From Streptomyces luteogriseus (GTDB lineage Bacteria > Actinomycetota > Actinomycetes > Streptomycetales > Streptomycetaceae), in NCBI RefSeq assembly GCF_014205055.1, contig NZ_JACHMS010000001.1:248001-312000 (forward strand): DNA of 64,000 nucleotides, given 5' to 3'. This document shows positions 27,849-35,703 of the stretch, piece after piece. Position 1 is the stretch's first letter; every line of letters begins with the position of its first letter. The translations under genes and the position numbers were made by a program. The notes beneath the pieces were generated by a model, which made no database searches, was not told where the DNA came from, and saw only the letters and a program-made list of their open reading frames with translations.

Positions 27849-28175
27849 ATGAGCGTAGTCAAGATCAACGTGCTGACCGTGCCCGCCGAGCAGCGGGAGA
27901 CGCTGGAGAAGCGGTTCGCCTCCCGTGCGCACGCCGTGGAGAACTCCGACGGGTTCGAGTGGTTCGAGCTGCTCCGCCCGGTGGAGGGCACCGACACCTA
28001 CCTCGTCTACACGCGCTGGCGTGACGAGGCGTCGTTCCAGGCCTGGATGGAGGGGCCGATGAAGAGCGCGCACCAAGGCGACGGCGAGGGCGGCGAGCGC
28101 CCGAAGCCCGCGGCCAGCGGCTCCACACTGTGGTCCTTCGAGGTGGTGCAGCAGGCCGGGCCGAAGGAGGCCTGA
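27849..28175 (+). CDS. MhuD-like heme-degrading monooxygenase (ABM fold)
   Basis: The product has 108 residues. The N-terminus MSVVKINVLTVP and RFASRAHAVENSDGFEWFELLRP match the antibiotic-biosynthesis-monooxygenase fold. The three residues that define mycobacterial MhuD heme degradation are at the same numbers: Asn7, Trp66 and His75. That makes a heme-binding, heme-degrading role likely, releasing iron in the cytoplasm. The ATG at 27849 is preferred over the one at 27840, because the product then begins like the family. It is divergent from the epimerase gene, with a TetR-type palindrome between. Heme activity is inferred from residue conservation. Confidence 0.82.
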   Translation: MSVVKINVLTVPAEQRETLEKRFASRAHAVENSDGFEWFELLRPVEGTDTYLVYTRWRDEASFQAWMEGPMKSAHQGDGEGGERPKPAASGSTLWSFEVVQQAGPKEA

Positions 28176-28186
28176 CCGGCGCGAGG

Positions 28187-28226
28187 CGCGAGGTCCTCCA
28201 CGCCGTGCGGCGTGGGGGGCCTCGCG
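28187..28226. terminator. long hairpin between convergent genes
   Basis: CGCGAGG at 28187 begins an arm of about 19 bases that pairs with the arm ending CCTCGCG at 28226, with two G-U wobbles and a very short loop around TG. It lies between the MhuD-like stop (28175) and the convergent lipid-kinase stop (28247), suggesting a bidirectional terminator. Confidence 0.75.
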
Positions 28227-28246
28227 TGTGACGGCCCTGCCGGCGC

Positions 28247-29599
28247 TCAGGTGTGCCGGGAACGCCTGGGCACGGCGGTGCGGCCGACCGCTGCGGCCAG
28301 CTTTCGCAGCCGGCGCCAGTCGAGACGCGGGGGCGCCTCCGGGACTCCCGGGCGGTTGCGGGGCACCCGGACCCGCAGGGCGCGGCGCGCGACGCGGCAG
28401 TGGACGGGAGCCGGCATGGTGAGCCCCTCCCCGTCGAGGCCGACTTCCAGCTGCGGTTCGTCGGCATCGACGACGACGTGCTGCGCGGTGAGCACGGTGA
28501 GCCCCTCCGGGCGAGGAGACAGCAGGAGTTCAGCCGCTTCCACGGCGCTGTCCACGCGGACGGCGAGCACACCCAGCCGCCCGGAGTTGAGCCGCTCGCG
28601 CCGGCCGAAACCGAAGGGGTCGTCCATGCGGTAGGCGTTGTTGCTGACCAGGATCGCCTGCGGGTCGGTGACGGTGATGCCGTCGGCGGTGGCCGTCAGA
28701 CGCGGGCCGCTCTGCCGGGTGAGCAGGTCGGGCAGGCGCTCCAGGGCCGCGCCCACCTTGTCCTCGCGATAGCCGGGGCTCTGGACGACGGCCCCGTAGA
28801 CGCCGAACGAGGCGTTGTTGACGAACGGGCGATCGTCGGCGAACCCGAGGTCGACACGGAGTTCGACGCCGTCGGTGAGGGCGTCGAGGCAGGTGGCGGG
28901 GTCGTCCCGGTCCAGGCCCAGATCCATGGCGAAGTGGTTGCGCGTGCCGGCGGCGATGACGAGGAACGGCAGGCCGTGTTCCGCCGCCACGGCGGCGACC
29001 AGGGCCTGGGTGCCGTCGCCGCCCGCGACGCCCAGGAGGTCGGCTCCGTCGGCAACGGCTGCCTTGGCCAGGGCGGTGACGTCCTGGTGCTGGTCCGCGT
29101 CGAGCAGGACGACCCGGGCGCCCAGCGACTCGGCCTTCTCCCGCAGGTTGAACTTCTCGACCTTGCCACCGCCGGAGCGCGGGTTGAGCAGCAGGAAGGG
29201 ACGCAGCGGAGGCGGTGTGCGGTACTCCTTGACCCGCACCGTCCGCAGGCCCGTGCTGCGCAGGGCGTAGCGGCCGCTCCAGACCGCCCCGCACCACAGG
29301 AGCAGGGAGAGGAAGACCACCCAGAGCAGATTCGCGGCGGCGAAGAGGGTGACAAGGCCGACGGGCGCGACGACGGCCAGCGCGGCCGATGCGATGCGGA
29401 CCGCTCCCCGCCGGGACAGCACCCACCAGAGCGCGGCCGCGGTCAGGGCGAGTCCCGCGAGGCCCGCCACGAGCAGGAGCAGCCCCCGCAGACCGCCGGA
29501 GACGAGCGGCAGCAGCGCCGCCAGCGCGGCCGCGGCCAGGGCGCCCCTGGCCGCCCATCTCTGCCGGCGGTGAAACCGCTCGTCCATCGCCGTTCCCAT
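28247..29599 (-). CDS. diacylglycerol/lipid kinase family membrane protein
   Basis: The product has 450 residues. An N-terminal membrane block of about four helices (residues 17-110) precedes the DAGK catalytic domain: FLLLNPRSGGGKVEKF (about 135-150), the GGDGT nucleotide motif at 193-197, and VIAAGTRNHFAMDLGLDRDD. The C-terminal beta-rich domain with LVSNNAYRMDDPFGFGRRERL and a basic tail is also present. It would phosphorylate diacylglycerol or a related lipid at the inner membrane face. The start ATG at 29599 has GGAGGA upstream; ATG 29587 is an alternative. It is divergent from the accessory segment, and the 310-base gap to 29910 shows no gene. Confidence 0.87.
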   Translation of the reverse strand: MGTAMDERFHRRQRWAARGALAAAALAALLPLVSGGLRGLLLLVAGLAGLALTAAALWWVLSRRGAVRIASAALAVVAPVGLVTLFAAANLLWVVFLSLLLWCGAVWSGRYALRSTGLRTVRVKEYRTPPPLRPFLLLNPRSGGGKVEKFNLREKAESLGARVVLLDADQHQDVTALAKAAVADGADLLGVAGGDGTQALVAAVAAEHGLPFLVIAAGTRNHFAMDLGLDRDDPATCLDALTDGVELRVDLGFADDRPFVNNASFGVYGAVVQSPGYREDKVGAALERLPDLLTRQSGPRLTATADGITVTDPQAILVSNNAYRMDDPFGFGRRERLNSGRLGVLAVRVDSAVEAAELLLSPRPEGLTVLTAQHVVVDADEPQLEVGLDGEGLTMPAPVHCRVARRALRVRVPRNRPGVPEAPPRLDWRRLRKLAAAVGRTAVPRRSRHT

Positions 29600-29909
29600 C
29601 TCGTCCTCCGCTCGAAGGCCGGCGCGGGCGGACTCCCGGGACCGCGCCCCGCCGTGCCCATGGTGCCCGCCGACGCGTCGGCTCCGCCACCGCCGTCCTG
29701 GATGGCTCCCCCGCCGCCGGGCCCGACAGGGTGAAGATCCCTGGGGGCGGAGCCATCGGTAGCGTACGCGGCCCGGCCGGCGCCGTTCCGGGCACCGGAG
29801 TACATCCGCGCACCCTCTCACCTCCCTCGTCCCCAAGCGTCCTTGAACACTTGAGTCTCATGACGCAACTCTTGCATCACCGTTCCTTTCGACGAGGAGG
29901 CCGGCGCCG

Positions 29910-30178
29910 ATGGAGTGGACGGGTGCGCGGTACGCGGACCAACCGACGGTCGAGGGGACGACGTGGGTCGCCGCCCCACCGGGGAGGGTGTGGGTGCTGA
30001 TGTCGGATGTGACGCGGATGCCGGAGATGAGCGAGGAGCTGCAGTCGGCTCGCTGGTCGGAGGGTGCGTCCGGGCCGACCGTGGGAGCCCGGTTCGTCGG
30101 CCGGAGCAGGCACGAACGGTTCGGGGAGTGGGAGACGACATCGATCGTCGTCGCGTGCGATCCGGAGGGGGAGTTCGG
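29910..30178 (+). pseudogene. 5' fragment of an SRPBCC protein gene
   Basis: The ATG at 29910 has GAGGAGG upstream. The first ~88 residues read as a normal SRPBCC N-terminus: WVAAPPGRVWVLMSDVTRMPEMSEELQSARW, then GARFVGRSRHERFGEWETTSIVVACDPEGEF. At about 30178 the homology ends and the DNA continues directly as an internal part of a luciferase-like monooxygenase gene. A full SRPBCC protein would need about 60 more residues. The fusion point is not in a frame that joins the two products, so this is a deletion remnant rather than a designed fusion. Confidence 0.7.
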
Positions 30179-31110
30179 AGGCCTGGGGTTCCGGCGCCGC
30201 GTCCGCCCTGGGCTTCTACGCCGCCCGCACGGAGCGGATGCTGCTCGGCTCGGGAGTCATGCAGGTCGGCACGCGCCCACCGGTCGCCCTGGCGCAGACG
30301 GCGATCACCCTGTCCAATCTGTCCGGCAACCGGTTCCTGCTGGGGCTCGGCCCGTCCGGGCCGCAGGTGATCGACGGCCTGCACGGGGTGCCGTTCGCCC
30401 GTCCTCTGGCACGGATGCGGGAGACGGTGGAGATCGTGCGGCAGGTCGTCGACGGCGGCAAGATCTCCTGCAGCGGCTCGGAGTTCGACATTCCGCTTCC
30501 CGGCGGGGAGGCCGTGCCGATGCGCTTGTCCATGCGTGCCGAGCACCCGGTGCCCGTCCACCTGGCCGCGTTGTCCCCCGCCATGCTGCGGCTGACCGGC
30601 CAGGTCGCGGACGGCTGGCTCGGCACCAGCTTCGTCCCCGAGGGCGCGGCGGAGGCCTGCTTCACTCCCCTGGACGGGGGTCTGGCCGCCGCCGGCCGTG
30701 CGCCTGCCGGGTTCGAGGTCTGCCAGGGCGCGGAGGTCGCCTTCGCCCGGGACGAGGAGGCACTGGCCGCCATGGTCGCCGGGCGGAAGAGGGAACTCGC
30801 CTTCAGCCTGGGCAGCATGGGTTCCGCGTCGACCAACTTCTACAACCGGGCCCACATCCGGCAGGGCTGGGCCGAGGTCGCGGCGGAGGTCCGGCGGCGC
30901 CGGCAGGCGGGCGACGGGACAGTGCGGCAGGTCTGGTCACCGACGAGATGGTGCTGGCCACCACGCTCATCGGCACGGAGGAGATGGTCCGGCGGCGCCT
31001 GCGTGTCTGGCGCGACGCCGGGGTGAACACGGTCCGCCTCCACCCGGCCGGAGGACCCCCCGACGACCGGCTCGACACGCTGGGCAGGGCGATCGAGCCG
31101 GTCCACGAAT
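30179..31110 (+). pseudogene. luciferase-like (F420-type) monooxygenase, truncated and frameshifted
   Basis: From about 30180 one frame shows LLM-family sequence: ALGFYAARTERMLLGSGVMQ, LAQTAITLSNLSGNRFLLGL and VPFARPLARMRETVEIVRQVV, through FYNRAHIRQGWAEVAAEVRR. The first ~45 residues of the family, including the start, are missing. Near 30920 the frame shifts: the family sequence resumes as AAGLVTDEMVLATTLIGTEE and runs to LGRAIEPVHE. One base appears to be missing there. The gene is cut a few codons before its expected end by the IS630-type element at 31111. So it is broken at both ends and in the middle. Confidence 0.8.
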
Positions 31111-31488
31111 CCAGTGGCTCGTCACGCAACCTTGGCCGGCAATCGCCCCGCTGCTCGGCGGCCATCAGACTGTCTCCGGGACCTTGGACAACTTCTCCCC
31201 GCACAAGCACGCCAAAGTCCGCGCCCGGGCGGCCGGCAACGACGTCGAGCTGGTCTTCCTGCCGACCTACGGCTCCTGGCTGAACTGGATCGAAGCCGAG
31301 TTCGCGGCCCTGCGCTACTTCGCACGCAACGGCACCGACCATCGCAGCCACGACGAGCAGAACGCGGCCATCGCCGCCTACGTCCGCTGGCGCAATGCCC
31401 GTGCCGAGCCGAAGACGACCCACGCGCCCAACTCACCGATCCGTTCATGGACCGATTACCCGGCCAAGGCTGTGTGACGAGCCACTGG
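31111..31488 (+). mobile_element. internally deleted IS630-family element with both ends
   Basis: The left end starts CCAGTGGCTCGTCACGCAAC at 31111. The reverse complement of 31460-31488 begins CCAGTGGCTCGTCACACAGC, so the two ends form inverted repeats of about 29 bases with two mismatches. Inside, only the last ~98 residues of an IS630-type transposase remain (31183-31477); the first 31111-31177 matches the end at 36502-36569. A full element of this family is about 1.1-1.2 kb, so roughly two thirds has been lost while both ends were kept. It could be mobilised only by a transposase supplied in trans. Confidence 0.8.
31183..31477 (+). pseudogene. C-terminal part of an IS630-family transposase
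   Basis: The frame reads TLDNFSPHKHAKVRARAAG, then DVELVFLPTYGSWLNWIEAEF, and ends RWRNARAEPKTTHAPNSP before the stop at 31477. The second catalytic Asp (LDN) and the Glu (IEAEF) are 34 residues apart, the D(34)E spacing of IS630. The N-terminal helix-turn-helix domain and the first catalytic Asp are missing. No start codon with a ribosome site is available. The open frame upstream merely reads through the IS end and the monooxygenase remnant. Confidence 0.82.
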
Positions 31489-31492
31489 AAGG

Positions 31493-31568
31493 GGCGGGGC
31501 GGTCGGATTCGAACCGACGTCCTCCGAGATGTTGTCGCGGCGCACTACCTCTGTGCTACGACCCCGCC
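31493..31568 (-). tRNA. tRNA-like gene with non-canonical acceptor and anticodon arm
   Basis: On the minus strand a T-arm GTCGG-TTCGAAT-CCGAC and a D-arm GCAC-AGAGGTA-GTGC with TA before it are clear. The 5' end GGCGGGG(T)CG pairs with the 3' end CGCCCCGCC, giving nine base pairs with one bulged T instead of seven plain pairs. The anticodon region can form CCGCG/CTCGG with one mismatch around the 7-base loop ACAACAT, but the universal U at position 33 is a C, so no amino acid can be assigned. No CCA is encoded; CCCC follows. It may be a tRNA pseudogene, an odd tRNA, or a tRNA-derived attachment remnant. The 3' end lies 5 bases from the IS630 end. Confidence 0.45.
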
Positions 31569-31738
31569 TTGCTGGTGATCATAGTCCTCACCCACGGCGG
31601 CGAACAGGCGATACAGCTGCCGGGGTCGCCACCAGCACTCCGCCCCTCTCCTTCTCGAACCCCGCTCATGCTTCGGCGACAAGAGCATGCGGACCAAAAC
31701 GAGGGCACTCAGGCGACGTTGCGGAAAGAATGACCGCC

Positions 31739-32557
31739 ATGACGTACGAAGGCTCCTCCATCGACCCGGCCAAGCCCAGCATCGCCCGCGTCTACGACTA
31801 CCTGCTCGGCGGCAAGGACAACTACGCCGTGGACCGTGAGATCGGCGACGTGTTCAAGCGCGACCTGCCCGGTTCGGTGGCCATCGCCTTCGCCAACCGC
31901 GCGGTCCTGACCCGGGCGGTCAGGGAGATCGCGAAGACCACCGGTATTCGGCAGTTCATCGACCTGGGCAGTGGCCTGCCGACCGCGGACAACGTCCACC
32001 AGGTCGCGCAACGGCACGCTCCCGAGTCCCGGGTCGTCTACGTCGACATCGACGTCCAGGTGTTGGTCCACGGCCGCGCCCTGCTGGAGAACAACGACCG
32101 GACCCGCGTCGTCGCGGTCGATGTGCGCAACCCTGAAGCCATCCGCTCTCACCCCGCCACGCTCGAAGTCATCGACTTCGCCCTCCCCGTCGCCGTCATC
32201 CTCAGCGCGATCCTTCACCACGTCAACGATGACGAGAACCCGGCGGGCATCGTCCGCTACTGGCGCGACCAAGTCCCGTCCGGAAGCTGCTTCTTCATCA
32301 GCCATTTCCGCTCCGGCAACAACCCGGAGACCATGGAGGCCGAGAAGGTCCTCCAGCAGACGTTCGGCCGCGGCCGGTGGCGCACGGACGCGGAGATCGC
32401 CTCCCTGCTGGACGGCCTGCAGATCCTCGAACCCGGGATCGTCCCCGCGTCCCTGTGGCGTCCCGATGAGACCGACAATCCGTGGAACGGCGGCGAAAGA
32501 CGAGAGCTCACGGTCTGGGAACACCTCATCGCCGCCGGACTGGCCCGGAAAACCTAG
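31739..32557 (+). CDS. SAM-dependent methyltransferase (DUF574/SAM_MT type)
   Basis: The product has 272 residues. KPSIARVYDYLLGGKDNYAVDRE opens it, the hallmark of the large actinobacterial DUF574 group. QFIDLGSGLPTADNVHQVAQ is the SAM-binding loop, VVYVDIDVQVL the acidic loop, and AVILSAILHHVNDDENP the motif-IV region. It is soluble. Substrates for the group are unknown; many copies exist per Streptomyces genome. ATG 31739 is preferred; ATG 31730 would add three residues. It lies just right of the tRNA-like sequence inside the segment bounded by IS630 ends. Confidence 0.87.
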   Translation: MTYEGSSIDPAKPSIARVYDYLLGGKDNYAVDREIGDVFKRDLPGSVAIAFANRAVLTRAVREIAKTTGIRQFIDLGSGLPTADNVHQVAQRHAPESRVVYVDIDVQVLVHGRALLENNDRTRVVAVDVRNPEAIRSHPATLEVIDFALPVAVILSAILHHVNDDENPAGIVRYWRDQVPSGSCFFISHFRSGNNPETMEAEKVLQQTFGRGRWRTDAEIASLLDGLQILEPGIVPASLWRPDETDNPWNGGERRELTVWEHLIAAGLARKT

Positions 32558-32659
32558 ACCTGACTCCCGGACAGCGATCGCCGGGCGGTTGCCGCCTCTG
32601 GCCGCCGGATCACCTCCGGGCCGCCATCAGCGCCGCAGACATGCCCGGCTGTCATCACC

Positions 32660-32875
32660 AGACCGCCAAGTCGTCGCCGTCGACGTCTCGCCCGCCCGGC
32701 ACGCCATGACAACCGACCTCTACGCCCACCTCGCGCCACGTCCGCGCATCGTGCAGTCCGGCGCGGTGCCCCACCAGCAGGCGACGCCCGGCGCGTACGA
32801 CGTGCTCTACAGCGTCTTCGGCGCCCTGGACTTCACCGACCCACACGAGGTGCTGCCGGCAGGGCCGCCGCTCTC
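32660..32875 (+). pseudogene. remnant of a class I SAM methyltransferase
   Basis: One frame reads VVAVDVSPARHAMTTDLYAHL, RPRIVQSGAVPHQQATPGAYD and DVLYSVFGALDFTDPHEVLPA. These are the acidic-loop and motif-IV parts of a class I methyltransferase unrelated to the DUF574 gene upstream. The glycine-rich SAM loop that should precede it is replaced by unrelated sequence, and the frame degenerates after about 32875. No start or ribosome site is present. It is a decaying fragment. Confidence 0.65.
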
Positions 32876-33502
32876 GAGCCGGCGGCGACTGCTGTGTCGA
32901 TCGCGACGGCGTCATTCGATCGGCGACTCGACCGACTGCTCCGATCGAGTGATGGGGAGCTCTGGGCCTTGTCGCATATGCCGGGGTCCTGCGTTACTGG
33001 GCGTATTCCAACCAATGGGCAGCCCGTACCCCTCGGGAAGCGTGACGCCGGCCATGACTGTTCCCTTCACACGTGGGGAGAGAGCAGCTCATCCGGGGCA
33101 CGATGGGCATCCCGGGAGGGGTTGGATAGCCAGTCGGCGCCGCTTGCTCGGCGCCGACTGGTGTGTTTTGGGTGCCGACGGGCGCGCAAGCCGGTGGTAC
33201 ACAAGCGCTCGCTACGGCCAAGCTCAGCCAGCCATTTTTGCCGTGACTGACCCCTTGTCAGAGTCTCCTTCTTGTGGGCTACTTGAAGTAGCGAACCGGT
33301 GGGCCGCCCATCCCATAACCGGGGATCACATCAAGGGGCGGCGTCTGCCGGTTCTTTCTCTGTGCACCGACGACTGAACTCCCTCGGCCCGGTGCCGCAG
33401 TTCAGATGTCGGTCCTCCGCGAGGGTCTTCCGCGGACGATGCCCCTGTGATCCCCCGGCTTCGTTGAGTCTCTGTCCTTGTCATGTGAGCGAGGAGTCGT
33501 CC
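32876..33502. other. gene-poor spacer
   Basis: About 630 bases between the methyltransferase remnant and the first IPT/TIG gene contain no convincing coding sequence. The GC content is visibly lower than the window average, with stretches such as TGTGTTTTGGG. It holds one strong hairpin at 33130-33161 and should contain the IPT/TIG promoter in its last 200 bases. Short open frames here lack family resemblance and ribosome sites. Confidence 0.5.
33130..33161 (+). terminator. 13-bp stem hairpin followed by a T-rich tract
   Basis: CCAGTCGGCGCCG pairs perfectly with CGGCGCCGACTGG around CTTGCT, followed by TGTGTTTTG. This is the most textbook intrinsic terminator in the window, oriented for plus-strand transcription. 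No intact gene ends just upstream, so it is probably left from a lost gene or from a transcript through the methyltransferase remnant. Confidence 0.75.
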
Positions 33503-34249
33503 ATGCCCATCTCTCCGAACCAGGGATCCACCGGCGGTGGCACGCCGGTGACCATCACTGGAACCAACCTCTCCGGCACCACCGCCGTCCGCTTCGGCAG
33601 CAAGCCGGCCACCAACGTCACCAACGTCTCGCCGACCCAGGTCACGGCCTTATCGCCGTCAGGCGCCGGCAGCGTCGGGGTGACCGTGACCACTCCGGGC
33701 GGCACGAGCAACCCGATCCCGTTCTTCTACGTCAGTGCTCCGTTCAAGTCCTCACTCGGGCCGACGTCCGGCACTCTGGCGGGCGGCAACACGGTCACGA
33801 TCAACGGTGTTGGGCTGGCGACGGCCACGGGTGTGTCCTTCGGCGCCAACACCGCCACCCCGACGGTCGTCTCCGACACCCAGCTGACCGTCACTGTGCC
33901 GGCGGGCGCGGCGGCCGGCCCGGTCGGCGTCAGCGTGACCACCGCAGGCGGGACGAACAACGGTCTGTCCTACACCTACGTGGACGCCCCCACCGTGACG
34001 GCCGTCGTGCCGGCCTCCGGGCCGGCGTCCGGCGGTACCGGCGTGACCATCACCGGCACCAACCTGGACTCCACCGAGTCGGTCACCTTCGACGGCAACC
34101 CGGCACCGTTTTCCGTGGTGAACTCCACCACGGTCTCCGCGGTGACCCCGCCTGGCACCGTCGGCGCGGTTGACGTGGTGGTGGCCAACCCGGCCGGCTC
34201 CGACACAGCGGGCGGCGCGTACACGTACGTCGCCGGTCCCGGTATCTGA
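33503..34249 (+). CDS. IPT/TIG repeat protein without signal peptide (three repeats)
   Basis: The product has 248 residues made almost entirely of three IPT/TIG immunoglobulin-like domains of about 80 residues. Each has the pattern ISPxxGxxxGGTxVTITGTNLSGTTAVRF, then VTVTTPGGTSNPIPFFYV. The protein starts directly in the first domain (MPISPNQGSTGGG), with no signal peptide, anchor or enzyme domain. The ATG at 33503 follows GAGGAG. The next gene encodes a four-repeat version of the same design. Possible roles are an extracellular protein exported by a non-Sec route or a cytoplasmic scaffold; the sequence does not decide. Confidence 0.85.
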   Translation: MPISPNQGSTGGGTPVTITGTNLSGTTAVRFGSKPATNVTNVSPTQVTALSPSGAGSVGVTVTTPGGTSNPIPFFYVSAPFKSSLGPTSGTLAGGNTVTINGVGLATATGVSFGANTATPTVVSDTQLTVTVPAGAAAGPVGVSVTTAGGTNNGLSYTYVDAPTVTAVVPASGPASGGTGVTITGTNLDSTESVTFDGNPAPFSVVNSTTVSAVTPPGTVGAVDVVVANPAGSDTAGGAYTYVAGPGI

Positions 34250-34260
34250 CCCTCGATCAC

Positions 34261-34290
34261 GCTGCCGTCCGGTCCTCACCGGGCGGCAGC
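34261..34290 (+). terminator. hairpin after the first IPT/TIG gene
   Basis: GCTGCCG-T-CCGGT pairs with ACCGG-G-CGGCAGC over the loop CCTC, with one T-G wobble, followed by TTCCCTC. It begins 12 bases after the stop at 34249, so the two IPT/TIG genes are probably separate transcripts. Confidence 0.75.
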
Positions 34291-34467
34291 TTCCCTCGGC
34301 CATCACTTCACGAACGGCGGTTCCCCGCCCTCTACGCCGTCCGACCGCATGAGCCCAAGCGGACAGACGGCTCTGATGTGCCAAAGTCCCAGACACGGCG
34401 CCCCGCGGGCCCCGACCGGCATGCCCGTCGTACCAGGCTTCGCCCCGGCTGCCATAGGAGCATCCTC

Positions 34468-35484
34468 ATGCCGCCCACGATCAATACCATCAATCCCTCG
34501 CAGGGGCCTACCACTGGGGGTACTACCGTCACCCTCACCGGCACCGGCATGACCGGGTCCACAGCCGTACGGTTCGGCAGCACCAACGCCACCTCCTTCA
34601 CCATCAACTCGGCCACGCAGATCACGGCAGTGAGCCCGCCCCGCGCAGCAGGAGCGACGGCGGTGACCGTCGTCAATCCAACCGGCAACAGCAACCCGGT
34701 GACGTTCACCTACGTGATGGCGCAGGTACCGGTGGTCACGGGTGTGACGCCCGGCAACGGCCCGACGTCGGGCGGCACCAGTGTCACCCTCACTGGAACC
34801 GGGTTCACCGGAGCCACCACGGTCAGCTTCGCCGGAGCCCCGGCGATGTCATTCACCGTGAACTCGGCCACCCAGATCACCGCCGTGACACCCGCCGGAA
34901 ATGCCGGGGCCGCCGTCGTGACCGTCACGACACCGGGAGGCACCAGCGCCCCGGACGCCTTCTTCTTCTACGCGGCGCCTCCCGTCCTCAGCAGTGCTGA
35001 ACCCGCCCAGGGGCCGGCGGCCGGGGGCACGACGGTCACGCTGACCGGGAGCAACCTGCTCAACGCCAGTAACGTGCGATTCGGCAACATCAACGCCGTC
35101 TCATTCACCGTGGTATCAGCGACCCAGATCGCAGCCGTCGCCCCGCCCGGCTCGGGCAGTTCACCGATCACGGTGATCACTCCGGGCGGCACAAGCAACC
35201 CCGTCGCCTTCTCCTATGCCGCCGCCCCCACCCTGACAGCACTGGCGCCCACCAACGGTCCGACATCCGCGGGCACCGTAGTCACCCTCATCGGCACGAA
35301 CCTGTCCACAGCCTCGGCAGTCGTCTTCGGAGTTACGGCCGCCCCGTTCACCGTCGTGTCGGACACGCAGATCACGGCGGTCGCACCCGCAGGAGCGGCA
35401 GGTTCGGTCACCGTGACCGTCACCACAGCGGGCGGCACCAGCCCAGGGCTGACCTACACCCGCAACGCCCCGCCCGGCATCTGA
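34468..35484 (+). CDS. IPT/TIG repeat protein without signal peptide (four repeats)
   Basis: The product has 338 residues with four IPT/TIG domains; typical units are GPTTGGTTVTLTGTGMTGSTAVRF and QITAVTPAGNAGAAVVTVTTPGGTS. Like its neighbour it begins in the first repeat (MPPTINTINPSQG) and ends just after the last (NAPPGI), the same C-terminal GPGI/PPGI ending as the first protein (AGPGI). The ATG at 34468 has TAGGAG 8 bases upstream. The shared ending and repeat style show the two genes are related by duplication. There is no signal peptide, transmembrane helix or enzyme motif. Confidence 0.86.
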   Translation: MPPTINTINPSQGPTTGGTTVTLTGTGMTGSTAVRFGSTNATSFTINSATQITAVSPPRAAGATAVTVVNPTGNSNPVTFTYVMAQVPVVTGVTPGNGPTSGGTSVTLTGTGFTGATTVSFAGAPAMSFTVNSATQITAVTPAGNAGAAVVTVTTPGGTSAPDAFFFYAAPPVLSSAEPAQGPAAGGTTVTLTGSNLLNASNVRFGNINAVSFTVVSATQIAAVAPPGSGSSPITVITPGGTSNPVAFSYAAAPTLTALAPTNGPTSAGTVVTLIGTNLSTASAVVFGVTAAPFTVVSDTQITAVAPAGAAGSVTVTVTTAGGTSPGLTYTRNAPPGI

Positions 35485-35703
35485 CACCAAGTTGCCCCGG
35501 GCCGAAGGAGCCGCCGCACACACCGCGTACGCACGGCCCTTTGTACCGCTCCCACACTCGCCGGTCCGACGAGCGGCTCATGCGACTGATCCAACCAGGT
35601 TACTAGTGGGCGCTCCTTCCAGGACGGCAACAGAGATCCCCCTAGCGTGAAGCTGCCACGGCATCCGCAGTCCGCGGGCCGGCGCACACAAGGAGCCGAA
35701 CCA

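Noticed and set aside
30698..31110. Possible full-length transposase beginning upstream of the IS end
   Set aside because: The open frame there runs through the monooxygenase remnant and has no transposase similarity before about 31180.
31494..31567. Short plus-strand peptide (GRIRTDVLRDVVAAHYLCATTP) as a gene
   Set aside because: It is the typical spurious translation of a tRNA gene's opposite strand.
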